From Mesonia ostreae (lineage in GTDB: Bacteria; Bacteroidota; Bacteroidia; Flavobacteriales; Flavobacteriaceae): a stretch of DNA of 64,000 nucleotides. A program made the position numbers and the translations under genes. Of the stretch, positions 20,555-29,703 are shown piece after piece. Every line of letters starts with the position of its first letter. Position 1 is the stretch's first letter. Under the pieces are notes generated by a model, which was not told the DNA's origin, ran no database searches, and saw only the letters and a program-made list of their open reading frames with translations. Location: contig NZ_JAVRBG010000016.1 of NCBI RefSeq assembly GCF_031845265.1, positions 1 to 64,000 on the forward strand, in the 5' to 3' direction.

Positions 20555-21949
20555 ATGAAAAAATTAAGTTGTTTATTACTCCTAATTATTACGTCACTTT
20601 CCGTTAGCTCGTGTTTTAAAGATCTAGATGATGAAAAAATACAAGCCAGTGATCTAGAGATTCAAGATTTTATCTATAAGGTGATGCGTAAACATTATTT
20701 ATATAAAGCTGAGAAACCAGTATTAGCCGATGATAGATTTTCTGATAATGCTGAACGCAATGCCTACCTCAACACTTTTATGACACCAAAAGATTTATTC
20801 AATGGCCTTCTATATAGTCAGGATCGTTTTAGCTTCTTAGTAGATAATTATAGGCAATTAGAACAGCAGTTTAATGGGATCACCAAAAATAACGGAATGG
20901 AGTTTGGGCTCGTACAAATACAATCTAGCGGTGAGGTGTTTGGCTATGTTCGCTATATACTTCCCAATACTTCTGCGGAAGCAAACATGGTAGAAAGAGG
21001 AATGATTTTTAACCGCGTAGACGATCAAATTCTTACCGCTACAAATTTTAAAAGCTTACTTTCTCCCGATAATTACAGCATTGGTTTAGCAACTTTTGAA
21101 GATGGAACCTTAACCCCGTTAGAAACCAGCATCAACCTACAAAAGCAGCAATACACAGAAAATCCTGTTTTTATAGCCAATACTTTAACGGTAGAGCAAC
21201 AAAAAATAGGCTATTTGATGTATAACGGATTTAGAGATAATTTTGATGCGGAGCTGAATAACGCTTTCGCGGATTTTAACGCAGACGGTATTCAAGATTT
21301 GGTGATTGATGTAAGGTATAATGGCGGCGGAAGCATTGAAACCTGTAACGATTTAGCCAGTATGGTAACAGGGCAATTTAACGGCGAATTATTTTCTACC
21401 CAAGTATTTAACGAAAATTTTAGCGATGAAGAAGTTCTATTTAATAATAAAATAAGTACCGGCGCTAACATAAATAACCTTAACCTAAATAAAGTTTATA
21501 TTTTAACCACCGGAAGTTCGGCTTCTGCTAGCGAATTATTAATTAGCACTTTAACACCTTATATAGATGTAGTGCAAGTAGGAACGACGACCGTAGGGAA
21601 ATTTCAGGGTTCTAGAACTTTTTATGACTCTAACAACTTTTCTAGAAATGGAACTAATCTTAATTTAGGTCATACCTATGCCGTACAACCTTTAATTTTA
21701 AAATCGGTTAACGCCAACGGATTTACAGATTATGTAAATGGCTTAACACCTAACATAGAAGTTAGCGAAGATTTCTCTAACTTAGGAGAATTAGGAAACC
21801 CAGATGAAACTTTACTAAAAGCCGCTTTAGATGATATTTTGGGCAACGGAAGACCGTCTAGAAGAAATCAATCGTTAAATTTTAAAACTTTGGGCGAAAG
21901 TAAAATGTACAATGCTACTTATCAACGCATGTATGTGGGAAATGAATAA
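20555..21949 (+). CDS. S41 family peptidase, lipoprotein
   Basis: 464 residues with a lipobox (VSSC, Cys20). A helical N-terminal region and a PDZ-like stretch (about 110-195) lead to the S41 tail-specific protease domain: IGYLMYNGFRDNF, VIDVRYNGGGS, then the nucleophile S322 in SSASASELL and the general base K349 in VGKFQG, with the Ser-Lys dyad spacing of Prc/Tsp. It should cleave proteins from their C termini in the periplasm or at the outer membrane. Single gene; a strong terminator follows. Confidence 0.92.
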   Translation: MKKLSCLLLLIITSLSVSSCFKDLDDEKIQASDLEIQDFIYKVMRKHYLYKAEKPVLADDRFSDNAERNAYLNTFMTPKDLFNGLLYSQDRFSFLVDNYRQLEQQFNGITKNNGMEFGLVQIQSSGEVFGYVRYILPNTSAEANMVERGMIFNRVDDQILTATNFKSLLSPDNYSIGLATFEDGTLTPLETSINLQKQQYTENPVFIANTLTVEQQKIGYLMYNGFRDNFDAELNNAFADFNADGIQDLVIDVRYNGGGSIETCNDLASMVTGQFNGELFSTQVFNENFSDEEVLFNNKISTGANINNLNLNKVYILTTGSSASASELLISTLTPYIDVVQVGTTTVGKFQGSRTFYDSNNFSRNGTNLNLGHTYAVQPLILKSVNANGFTDYVNGLTPNIEVSEDFSNLGELGNPDETLLKAALDDILGNGRPSRRNQSLNFKTLGESKMYNATYQRMYVGNE

Positions 21950-21960
21950 ACCTTCAAACA

Positions 21961-21993
21961 AAAAATCCCGCTTTTTCTAGAAGCGGGATTTTT
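21961..21993. terminator. bidirectional terminator
   Basis: AAAAATCCCGCTT / AAGCGGGATTTTT stem with a 7-base loop between the convergent S41 and B12-operon genes. Confidence 0.88.
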
Positions 21994-22015
21994 AATACAT
22001 TGTTTTAGATGCCGA

Positions 22016-23005
22016 TTACTCCTTTATCAATTTAAACAAATAATTTTTCTTTACAGAATTTATTTTAACCATATAAATTCCTTTAGGCAATTCTGAAACT
22101 TCTAATCGTTGCTCTTTAGATAAATTTATATACTTCTTCACTAATTTTCCTAAAGTGGAATAAATTTCAACATTATCAACCCTATTTTCACTTTCAATTT
22201 TAATAAAGTTAGTAGCTGGGTTGGGGTAAATAGCAATACGTTGTACCTCTTTCTCTCCCGCACTTAAATTTTGCTGATTAATTACTCCTACGCCATCCAA
22301 ATCGAAACCACTTGAATAAAAAGGAGTTGGAAAAGGATCGTTTATAGCATTTCCTTGAGAACCATATCTTGCATAGTTAGGGTCTATACTTCCTACTACA
22401 TCAATTATTTTTACGTGAGTAATACTATTTTTATCTAATAAAGGATCGTCATCAATATCATTTAAGTCGAATGGTGTACCAAATAAAGCTTTATACTTTC
22501 CTGCCAAATTATTAAGGTAAGTCGCATCTAGATTTCCAAATCCGCCAACTTGGGTTTGTGTTTGGGTTTCACTATGAGAAGGAAAACGGAAATAATTAAC
22601 TCCATCTGAACTTACCTCTACGAATGCCAACTCCAAAAAAGTTTCGCTAAATGAGTTTTCAAAAACTGCAAAATCGTATCCACTCCCATTTGATATTGGC
22701 GTATGGAAGGTTAAAATTGCTTCTCCTGCGTCTCCCAAACTCACTACTGAATTTGAAACTACACCTATTGCATTGCTAGGATCTCCATAAGTTGCATAAT
22801 TACTCCCTTCATGCTCAAAAGTGGGCTCTTCAATATTTACATATCCTCTTTCTATTTCTACTCCACTCGCCCAATCTACAAAAATTGAATTATCTGAAGC
22901 TATTGCCGTAGATCCTGTTTGTCCTGCTGGCGGTGCATAAGATTGACTTAATACCGTTGCAGAAGCCAGAAGAAATGCGAAAATCGATAAATTCTTTACT
23001 ACCAT
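22016..23005 (-). CDS. T9SS-exported surface protein of the B12 operon
   Basis: 329 residues: signal peptide (about 1-20), a beta-rich domain of about 225 residues with FVDWASGVEIERGYV, GDAGEAILTF, FAVFENSFSETFLELAFVEVSSDG and GFDLDGVGVIN, and a type A T9SS sorting domain from about residue 255 (IAIYPNPATNFIK ... GIYMVKI). It starts within the stop of the preceding gene (TAATG), so it is co-translated. Its place behind a cobalamin riboswitch suggests a surface accessory role in vitamin B12 capture, like the extra surface B12-binding proteins of Bacteroides, but I cannot assign it to one of those families with confidence. Confidence 0.72.
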   Translation of the reverse strand: MVVKNLSIFAFLLASATVLSQSYAPPAGQTGSTAIASDNSIFVDWASGVEIERGYVNIEEPTFEHEGSNYATYGDPSNAIGVVSNSVVSLGDAGEAILTFHTPISNGSGYDFAVFENSFSETFLELAFVEVSSDGVNYFRFPSHSETQTQTQVGGFGNLDATYLNNLAGKYKALFGTPFDLNDIDDDPLLDKNSITHVKIIDVVGSIDPNYARYGSQGNAINDPFPTPFYSSGFDLDGVGVINQQNLSAGEKEVQRIAIYPNPATNFIKIESENRVDNVEIYSTLGKLVKKYINLSKEQRLEVSELPKGIYMVKINSVKKNYLFKLIKE

Positions 23006-24300
23006 TACTTAATAATTAATTTTAAGGTTTGTTGTGTATTTTCTTGCTGAACACGCACTAAATAAACCCCAGTGGAAAGTGTATTTACAGAAATCCCGTT
23101 ATTGGTGTAGGTTGCTTTTTTAACTAACTTAGCATTTAAGTTATAAATACTAACTTCTGCTGCTTGTTGCGTAGTTAGGAATAATTTATCTACCGTTGGG
23201 TTAGGGTAGATTGCCAATTGAAGTTCTTCTTGCGTTTGTTCTACAGATAAGTCTTCGGCCTCATATTTATAAATTCCATTAGGAATTAATCCTACCGTAT
23301 AACTATTTAAAAAATTTCCTGTAACATCGTATGTATGTATAATTCCATCTGTTACATAATCTAACGCATCTGCTAAATAAAAAGTATCATCTATTAAAGA
23401 AAGACCATAAGATATCTGTAAACTCTCTGTTGTGGTATCTATAAATGGAGTTGTTGATAAAGAAGTATCTATAAAATCAAATTCAAAAATATTATTATTT
23501 AGAACATAATATGCTATTCCATTTTCAACTTCTAAAAAATCTGGGTGTTCTCCTGTTGCAAAATCAAATTCTTCAATAGCGGTGTTATCCGTTAAATCTA
23601 TTCTAAAAAGCTTGGCTTGTGTTTCCGTTCCTGTCCAAGCAGGCATTCCTCCACAAAGTACATATAGGTAATCATCATCCACTTCTAAAGAGTTTGGAAT
23701 ATCAGCCAAGGTAATTTCAGAAACACTATAATCTGTTAAGTCTATAACAGAAACTGAATTCCCGTAGCCATAACCTCCTTGATGCCCCACAAAAAGAGTG
23801 TTCCCTTTTTTAACAATCTCTTCAGGACCTTCAGCTACAGCTATATTATCTATTACCGTATAATTTTGTAAATCTATAACCGCCACATAATCATCTGTGG
23901 TATCTGTAGGATCTCCCCAGTTGGTCACATAGGCAAGTCCATTATCAAATGCTATGTAACGTGGGTTATCTATACCACTGGTAATAGTTGTTATGTGCGA
24001 AAAAGAAACTCTATCTACTACATTTATTTCGCTAGAACCATTAGAAACAATATAAGCTTCATCTCCTTCAAATCCCATTCCTTGAGCAACTTGTCCTAAA
24101 TCTAATTCTGTATTTTGATTTGCAAATACATTGTTAGATAAATTATTAGAATCATCTAAAAAAGATACCGAAGCTGTATTGGTTCCAAACATACCTTCGT
24201 TTAAAATAAAAACGCCGTCATCATACGTGTTTTGTGCAAAATTATATTGCGAAATTAATCCCAATATGCATACGATTAAAAATGTGTAATTCTTTGTCAT
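23005..24300 (-). CDS. T9SS-anchored BtuG-like beta-propeller
   Basis: 431 residues: signal peptide (NFA-QN, about residue 22), a YncE/DUF5074-type beta-propeller (about 25-345, with the repeated PRYIAFDNGLAYVTNWGDPTD and GPEEIVKKGNTLFVGHQGG type motifs), and a type A T9SS C-terminal domain (IYPNPTVDKLF ... GVYLVRV). It is a clear paralogue of the next gene upstream, which is a lipoprotein instead. In Bacteroides, BtuG propellers bind B12 very tightly at the cell surface and hand it to BtuB; this protein is a probable functional relative. Confidence 0.8.
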   Translation of the reverse strand: MTKNYTFLIVCILGLISQYNFAQNTYDDGVFILNEGMFGTNTASVSFLDDSNNLSNNVFANQNTELDLGQVAQGMGFEGDEAYIVSNGSSEINVVDRVSFSHITTITSGIDNPRYIAFDNGLAYVTNWGDPTDTTDDYVAVIDLQNYTVIDNIAVAEGPEEIVKKGNTLFVGHQGGYGYGNSVSVIDLTDYSVSEITLADIPNSLEVDDDYLYVLCGGMPAWTGTETQAKLFRIDLTDNTAIEEFDFATGEHPDFLEVENGIAYYVLNNNIFEFDFIDTSLSTTPFIDTTTESLQISYGLSLIDDTFYLADALDYVTDGIIHTYDVTGNFLNSYTVGLIPNGIYKYEAEDLSVEQTQEELQLAIYPNPTVDKLFLTTQQAAEVSIYNLNAKLVKKATYTNNGISVNTLSTGVYLVRVQQENTQQTLKLIIK

Positions 24301-24320
24301 GATTTTCTTGTTTTAAAATA

Positions 24321-25397
24321 TTAGTTGTTAAAATAAAATCCGTTAGGGATAAGTTGTACTGAATAATTATGAAGCAATTCTCCTTGAGTTGAATACGTAA
24401 AAACTTCTCCGTTTGAAGTATAATCTTTAGCATCTGCAATATAGATTACATCGTTATGAATGCTAAAGCCATATAATACCGATACATTTTGCGCTTCGGT
24501 AGAAAATAATGGAGAAGAAGGCAAACTAAAGTCAGCTATATTTAGCTGAAAAATATCTCTACCAATTACGTAATGTAACTTGTTATTGTTTTCTACTAAA
24601 AATCCTGGATGAATTTCTTCTGAAAATTCTAGTTCCTCTTCTACCGTTTGTGATGCTAAATTGATTTTAAAAAGGCTTGCATTGGTTTCCTCTCCAGTCC
24701 AATTTGCTTTTCCAGAGCATAACACATATAAAAAATCGCCTTTTACGACTAAACCATCGGGCACATCATTTACCTCTATAGAAGTCTGCAAGGAATTTGT
24801 CGCAGTATTGATCACAGAAATAGTATTACCGTAGCCCCAACCTCCTTTATGAGCCACGTAAATCTTTCCGTTTTTCTTGACTAGCTTCTCTGGTCCTTCT
24901 GCCACCTCTATTTTTTGGACCACTTCGTAATTTTCTAAATTGATAACCGCTATATAATCATCGGTAATATCTGCAGGATCTCCCCAATTGGTGACGTAAG
25001 CAAAGTTGTCATCAAAAATAATATATCGAGGATTCAAGATTCCCTCTTCCAAGGTAGTGACAGATTCCATCGTATATCGGTTTACCACTTCAATGGTGTT
25101 AGAGTTATTAATGAGTATATAGGCAAGGTCCTCATGAAACCCCATACTTTGAGCTACGTCTCCCAAGTTCCTATTATTTTCAGCAGAAAATACAGCGTTG
25201 TAAACCGTTCCCTCTTCACTTATAAAAGAAAGTGACGCATTGCTATAAGTGAAACCTCCCTCATTGAGCACAAAAAAACCATTAGTATATTCTCCTTCTG
25301 GTAAAGTAGGGTTTTCAATTGTTTCATCATCTTTAGAACAACTGCTTAGAAAGACAGCTATAAGAAGTAAAAGCCAAACATTACTATTTTTTTTCAT
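24321..25397 (-). CDS. BtuG-like surface lipoprotein (DUF5074)
   Basis: 358 residues with a lipobox (LSSC, Cys20) followed by an acidic stretch (SKDDET), the type of signal used for surface-exposed lipoproteins in Bacteroidota. The remainder is a YncE-like seven-bladed propeller (about 35-355) closely related to the following gene: VTNWGDPADITDDYIAVI, EGPEKLVKKNGKIYVAHKGG and LYVLCSGKANWTGEE. It lies one base after the receptor gene and behind the cobalamin riboswitch, which fits a B12-capturing BtuG partner of the receptor. Binding itself is inferred from context. Confidence 0.8.
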   Translation of the reverse strand: MKKNSNVWLLLLIAVFLSSCSKDDETIENPTLPEGEYTNGFFVLNEGGFTYSNASLSFISEEGTVYNAVFSAENNRNLGDVAQSMGFHEDLAYILINNSNTIEVVNRYTMESVTTLEEGILNPRYIIFDDNFAYVTNWGDPADITDDYIAVINLENYEVVQKIEVAEGPEKLVKKNGKIYVAHKGGWGYGNTISVINTATNSLQTSIEVNDVPDGLVVKGDFLYVLCSGKANWTGEETNASLFKINLASQTVEEELEFSEEIHPGFLVENNNKLHYVIGRDIFQLNIADFSLPSSPLFSTEAQNVSVLYGFSIHNDVIYIADAKDYTSNGEVFTYSTQGELLHNYSVQLIPNGFYFNN

Positions 25398-25398
25398 C

Positions 25399-27231
25399 TT
25401 AAAAGTTTAAATTTAGATATGCATTAAAATTTCTGCCAGGCATAGGCCTGTTGAGAACGCTCGCATAAGATTCGTTCCAAAGATTTAAAAGTTGTATTCC
25501 TAGTTTATATTTTTTCTGCTTTCCCAAAGCATATTCTAGCCCCAAATTACCTATCATATAATTATCAAGAATATGTTCTGGCGCATTGTCGGTGGTGGTA
25601 TATACCTCTCCATTATTCAAGTATTGGTAATACGTAGAGAAGTTTTTAAACGAATAAGAAAGTGAAGCGGTGAACTTGTGATAAGGCACGTAAATAAGTT
25701 GATTTTTTGTCGCTTGATTTTCTGAAACCGTATACGCATAGGTTCCATCTAAGGCGAACTTATGCGCTCCTATCTCTTCTTGAAAGTGAAACATCGTTTC
25801 TAGTCCGTAGATTTCTACACGCTCTGTATTTTGAGGACGCCAAACTCCGGAAACGTCCGGAACCCAACTCAGTAAATTTTCTACGGAATTATAATAGACC
25901 GTAAACTGAAACGTATTTTTCCAAAATTTAAATAGATTAGAAATTTCTCCTTGGTAAGACAATTCTGGACTAAGCTCTGTATTCCCCACTCCTTGCCAAT
26001 ACAAATCGTTATACGTAGGGATTCTAAAACTTTTGGAAGTGTTGATCTTTAAGTGATAAAAATCGGTAAATTGAGTGCTGATTCCTGCGGAATATAAAAA
26101 GGGATTTTCATAATCTTCGTTTAATTCCTGCCGAAGACTTACTTCATATAAAACCTTATCGCTAATTTGATGTTTAATTCCTAAAATTACCGATCCTAGG
26201 TTTCTAATTTCTTGAGAAATATCTGATCCCTCACCGTCATTCCGAGTATAATTCAATTTCCCCTGAAGCGCTATTTTTTTGGTCAATCTATAATTCAGGT
26301 TATATTTTACAAATAAACTTTCCACATTTCCGTAGGTGAAAAAATCATTATTTACATTAGGGTAATATTCGTAATCTTCTGTAATGTATGCAAGTTTGGC
26401 GCTGGAGCTAATTCGTTTATAATTCCTACCCCATTCTAATAAACTCCGCGTATTGAAATCGTAATATTTTGTAGCCAAGGCATTGGGGGTGGGCAAGGAA
26501 AAATTTCTCTTTCCGTCGTAGATATTGGAAAAAAGACGAATCTCATCAAAACGGGATAATTTAATTCCACCTGAAAGAGCGATATTCGTATTATGATAGT
26601 TTCCGTTTTTATTCTTTCTTTCGGTACCTAAATACGGATAATCGTTATCTGAGCCATTTCTTGAATAGCCTAAAGAAAAAGAAGTGTTTTTTTCTGAATA
26701 AGCAGTTTTATAATTAACTCCGTAAGTATTAAAGCTGCCGTAATTCAAGAACACTGAATTTCGAAAACCTTTATGATATTCTAATATATTTTCTAGATAA
26801 ATACTTCCGCCAATCGCATTGCTACCATCTTCTACTCCGCTACCACCAGGTTTAACGACAATCTGGTCAAAGCCACGAGTATTAATGGTGTTAAAATCGG
26901 TTTGTCCCGTCGTTTGAGAATTAATGTTGATCCCATTCCAAAGCACCGCAGTTTGTGAAGCAGTCGTTCCCCTAAATGAAGGAGAAGAAACCATCCCTGC
27001 ACCATTTTCTTTAAAATAAACGTTAGAATTAAAATTGAGTAGATTGGTTAACGAAGCTTGATTTCTTTTTAAAACACTATCATTAAGCACCGTATAATTT
27101 CTGGTATAAGAAGAGTCTTTTAGACGAATATCTTGTAGCAAGACTTCTCCCAAAACGTTAATCGTATCGTTTTGAGCCGCTCCTTGTAAGAAACAAAGAA
27201 TACCTAAAAGAGTAAGAATAAAGTACTTCAT
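25399..27231 (-). CDS. btuB: TonB-dependent cobalamin receptor (BtuB-like)
   Basis: 610 residues: signal peptide (about 1-19), a plug domain (about 40-150; TNLLNFNSNVYFKENGAG, FRGTTASQTAVLWNG, VVKPGGSGVEDGSNAIGGSI) and a 22-strand beta barrel ending in the aromatic ...NLNF. No N-terminal carboxypeptidase-like extension is present, which suits a vitamin receptor rather than a SusC protein. First gene of a four-gene operon and directly downstream of a cobalamin riboswitch, so vitamin B12 (or a related corrinoid) is the probable ligand. Uptake depends on TonB-ExbBD. Confidence 0.9.
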   Translation of the reverse strand: MKYFILTLLGILCFLQGAAQNDTINVLGEVLLQDIRLKDSSYTRNYTVLNDSVLKRNQASLTNLLNFNSNVYFKENGAGMVSSPSFRGTTASQTAVLWNGININSQTTGQTDFNTINTRGFDQIVVKPGGSGVEDGSNAIGGSIYLENILEYHKGFRNSVFLNYGSFNTYGVNYKTAYSEKNTSFSLGYSRNGSDNDYPYLGTERKNKNGNYHNTNIALSGGIKLSRFDEIRLFSNIYDGKRNFSLPTPNALATKYYDFNTRSLLEWGRNYKRISSSAKLAYITEDYEYYPNVNNDFFTYGNVESLFVKYNLNYRLTKKIALQGKLNYTRNDGEGSDISQEIRNLGSVILGIKHQISDKVLYEVSLRQELNEDYENPFLYSAGISTQFTDFYHLKINTSKSFRIPTYNDLYWQGVGNTELSPELSYQGEISNLFKFWKNTFQFTVYYNSVENLLSWVPDVSGVWRPQNTERVEIYGLETMFHFQEEIGAHKFALDGTYAYTVSENQATKNQLIYVPYHKFTASLSYSFKNFSTYYQYLNNGEVYTTTDNAPEHILDNYMIGNLGLEYALGKQKKYKLGIQLLNLWNESYASVLNRPMPGRNFNAYLNLNF

Positions 27232-27278
27232 ACACGCCCGACCCTTTACCCGAAAGTCTCAGTTTTTTAATTAAAAAT

Positions 27279-27450
27279 ACTGGCAGGTCTCCTGGCTTGC
27301 GTCTTTTTGATTATCCTTCCCATTTTAAAAAAACAGTGGATTGAAGTGAATCAAAAGCATCTCTCTACAGAGACTAAGCGTACAGTTGCGGGAACAGCTT
27401 CCGAATTTAACGAAATTCCCTTTTAATAAACAGCTGATTGACTATAACTG
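27279..27450 (-). promoter_or_regulatory. cobalamin riboswitch
   Basis: The minus strand shows AAAAGGGAAT, then GGAAGCTGTTCCCGCAACTG, the central GCCACTG-like/GGGAAGG region (CCACTG...TGGGAAGG) and the B12-box AGCCAGGAGACCTGCC, in the order of the AdoCbl aptamer. It lies about 50 bases upstream of the btuB start. A weak G-U-rich hairpin just before the ATG may be the expression platform. It should switch the receptor/propeller operon off when cobalamin is plentiful. Ends are approximate. Confidence 0.93.
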
Positions 27451-27467
27451 TTTAACCAATTTGAAGA

Positions 27468-27475
27468 CAAAAGTA
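27468..27475 (-). promoter_or_regulatory. promoter -7 box for the btuB operon
   Basis: TACTTTTG on the minus strand, a perfect TAnnTTTG box just upstream of the riboswitch. No clear TTTG box is found at the expected upstream distance. Confidence 0.5.
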
Positions 27476-27489
27476 AACATTTTACTCAC

Positions 27490-27524
27490 TTTGAGCATCA
27501 GAAAATGAAATAATCTTACTTTTG
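27490..27524 (+). promoter_or_regulatory. promoter for btuF-btuC-btuD
   Basis: TTTG (27490-27493), a 23-base spacer and TACTTTTG (27517-27524). Transcription would begin about ten bases before the TTG start at 27541, so the transporter mRNA would have no room for a riboswitch. Confidence 0.55.
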
Positions 27525-27540
27525 TTGAAAATATTACATC

Positions 27541-28677
27541 TTGAAAAATACATTCTTCATTTTAAGTTTACTTATCATCGTTTCTTGCAAAGAACAAGAA
27601 AAGAAAGAAACAAAAATAAACGCTCTGCAAGGAAAAGAGGTGGCTATTGACTATGCCAACGGATTTTCTATTACCAATTATGAAGATTATAAAATTATAA
27701 AAGTGAACAGTCCCTGGCCTAAAGCCGAAGAAGAATTCACTTACGTATTGGCAGAAAAAGGAGTTGAGCTTCCAAAAGAATTGAGCTATAATCAACGCGT
27801 GACTATTCCTGTAAAGAAAATGGTGGTGACTTCCACCACACATATTCCGTCTTTAGAAAGTTTAGGTGTTGAAAATACTTTAGTTGGTTTTCCCAATACC
27901 AAATATGTTTCCTCCAAAAAGACAAGAGCCTTAATCGATGAGGGAAAAGTAAAAGAATTAGGAAAAAATGAAGCAATCAATACTGAAGTCTTACTAGATA
28001 TTCAACCCGATGTAGTGATTGGATTTGCGATGGAAGGTGGTAATAAAACCTTCAATATCATCCAAAAAAGCGGCATTCCTGTGGTTTACAATGGTGATTG
28101 GATAGAAGCGAATCCTTTAGGTAAAGCAGAATGGATTAAATTCTTTGGTGCCTTTTATAACAAAGAAGACTTAGCTTCAAGTATTTTTAAAGAAATTGAA
28201 ACTTCGTACAACGAAGCAAAAAAAATAGCTGCAAACGCTCAAGGGAAGCCTAGTGTTCTCTGCGGTTCTATGTACAAAGATGTATGGTATTTGCCTTATG
28301 GAGATTCTTGGCAAGCAAAATTTATTAAAGACGCCAATGCAACTTATTTGTATAAAGATACTCAAGGCAGCGGCAGTATTTCTATGGCTTTTGAGAGTGT
28401 CTTAGAAAATGCTCAAGATGCAGATTTTTGGATTGCGCCGGGGTCTTTTACTGCCTATGAAACGATGACAAATGCAAGCGAGCATTATGACAAGTTTAAG
28501 GCTTTCCAAAAGAAAGAAATTTATTCTTATGCAGGAGTTTTAGGAGAAACAGGTGGAGTTTTATATTATGAACTAGCTCCTAATAGACCAGATCTTGTAT
28601 TAAAAGATTTGATTAAAATATTTCATCCAGACTTATTAACCAATTATGAAACTACGTTTTTTAAACCTCTAGATTAA
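27541..28677 (+). CDS. btuF: cobalamin ABC transporter binding protein (BtuF-like)
   Basis: 378 residues from a TTG start that gives a good lipoprotein signal (IVSC, Cys16). It is a class III periplasmic binding protein of the helical-backbone type: VVTSTTHIPSLESLGVENTLVGFP, TEVLLDIQPDVVIGF, and SGIPVVYNGDWIEANPLGKAEWIKFFG are typical of the BtuF/FecB fold. It should deliver the substrate to the permease encoded 1 base downstream. Cobalamin is inferred from the divergent riboswitch-controlled btuB operon; a siderophore or heme cannot be excluded by sequence alone. Confidence 0.87.
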   Translation: MKNTFFILSLLIIVSCKEQEKKETKINALQGKEVAIDYANGFSITNYEDYKIIKVNSPWPKAEEEFTYVLAEKGVELPKELSYNQRVTIPVKKMVVTSTTHIPSLESLGVENTLVGFPNTKYVSSKKTRALIDEGKVKELGKNEAINTEVLLDIQPDVVIGFAMEGGNKTFNIIQKSGIPVVYNGDWIEANPLGKAEWIKFFGAFYNKEDLASSIFKEIETSYNEAKKIAANAQGKPSVLCGSMYKDVWYLPYGDSWQAKFIKDANATYLYKDTQGSGSISMAFESVLENAQDADFWIAPGSFTAYETMTNASEHYDKFKAFQKKEIYSYAGVLGETGGVLYYELAPNRPDLVLKDLIKIFHPDLLTNYETTFFKPLD

Positions 28678-28678
28678 C

Positions 28679-29701
28679 TTGAAAAACCTAGCTACTTATT
28701 TTTGGGTTGGAATCCTCATTTTGATTCTTTCGGTGTTTCTAAATATTAGTTTAGGCTCGGTTGCTATTCCTTTAGACGAAGTTTTAAAATCTATTTTTCA
28801 TCTGAATGTTAGCAAAGAAAGTTGGCAATATATTATTTTGGATTATCGCTTACCAAAAGCATTTACCGCTATTTTAGTAGGTTCTGGTTTAGGCTTAAGC
28901 GGATTGCTAATGCAAACATTATTTAGAAATCCGTTGGCTGGTCCTTATGTGTTAGGCTTGAGTAGCGGTGCAAGTTTGGGCGTGGCTTTGGTTATTATGG
29001 GCAGTAGTCTTTTTGGCGGAGTCGCAGCTGGATTCATGCTTTCTAAATGGACTTTGGTGATTGCCTCTAGTTTGGGAAGTTTCTTGGTTTTATTGGCAAT
29101 TCTAGCCGCTTCTTTTAGAATAAAAGACACCATGGCCTTGTTAATTATTGGGTTAATGTTTGCCAGTTTAACCGCTGCGGTAGTAAGTGTACTCTCCTAT
29201 TTTAGCTCGTCTCAACAACTCCAACAATATGTTTTTTGGTCGTTTGGCAGTTTAGGGGATTTGTCTTGGGTAGAAGTAGGAATTTTATTTCTTTTTTGGC
29301 TTATCGGGATTATTCTCAGCATCTTTTGCATTAAAAATCTTAACTCCCTTTTATTGGGAGAACACTACGCAAAAAGTTTAGGGACGAATTTAAAACGAAA
29401 TCGCTTTTTGGTCATTTTGGCAACCAGTTTAATCGCCGGAAGCATTACAGCCTTTGCAGGTCCCATTGCATTTATAGGATTGGCCGTTCCGCACTTGGTA
29501 CGTCAAATTATACCTAGCAGCAACCATTTAATTCTAGTGCCCGCTGTATTAATTGGTGGCGCCATTTTAATGCTTATTTGTGATAGCATTGCTCAAATTC
29601 CAGGAAGCGGACTTACACTTCCCATCAATGCTATTACCTCTCTAATTGGCGCACCCGTAGTCATTTGGCTCTTGGTAAGAAAAAAGAAACTCCTGTTTTA
29701 A
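28679..29701 (+). CDS. btuC: FecCD-type permease (BtuC-like)
   Basis: 340 residues, around ten membrane helices, TTG start one base after the binding-protein stop. Family landmarks: RLPKAFTAILVGSGLGLSGLLMQTLFRNPLAGPYVLGLSSGASLG near residue 60-105, and GPIAFIGLAVPHLVR near 260-275, plus the final loop typical of BtuCD/FhuB permeases. It forms a homodimeric channel in the inner membrane powered by the next gene's ATPase. Confidence 0.93.
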   Translation: MKNLATYFWVGILILILSVFLNISLGSVAIPLDEVLKSIFHLNVSKESWQYIILDYRLPKAFTAILVGSGLGLSGLLMQTLFRNPLAGPYVLGLSSGASLGVALVIMGSSLFGGVAAGFMLSKWTLVIASSLGSFLVLLAILAASFRIKDTMALLIIGLMFASLTAAVVSVLSYFSSSQQLQQYVFWSFGSLGDLSWVEVGILFLFWLIGIILSIFCIKNLNSLLLGEHYAKSLGTNLKRNRFLVILATSLIAGSITAFAGPIAFIGLAVPHLVRQIIPSSNHLILVPAVLIGGAILMLICDSIAQIPGSGLTLPINAITSLIGAPVVIWLLVRKKKLLF

Positions 29702-29703
29702 GT

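Noticed and set aside
29665..29703. Thirteen-codon extension of the BtuD ATPase
   Set aside because: It overlaps the permease reading frame; the ATG at 29704 gives the usual ABC start and spacing.
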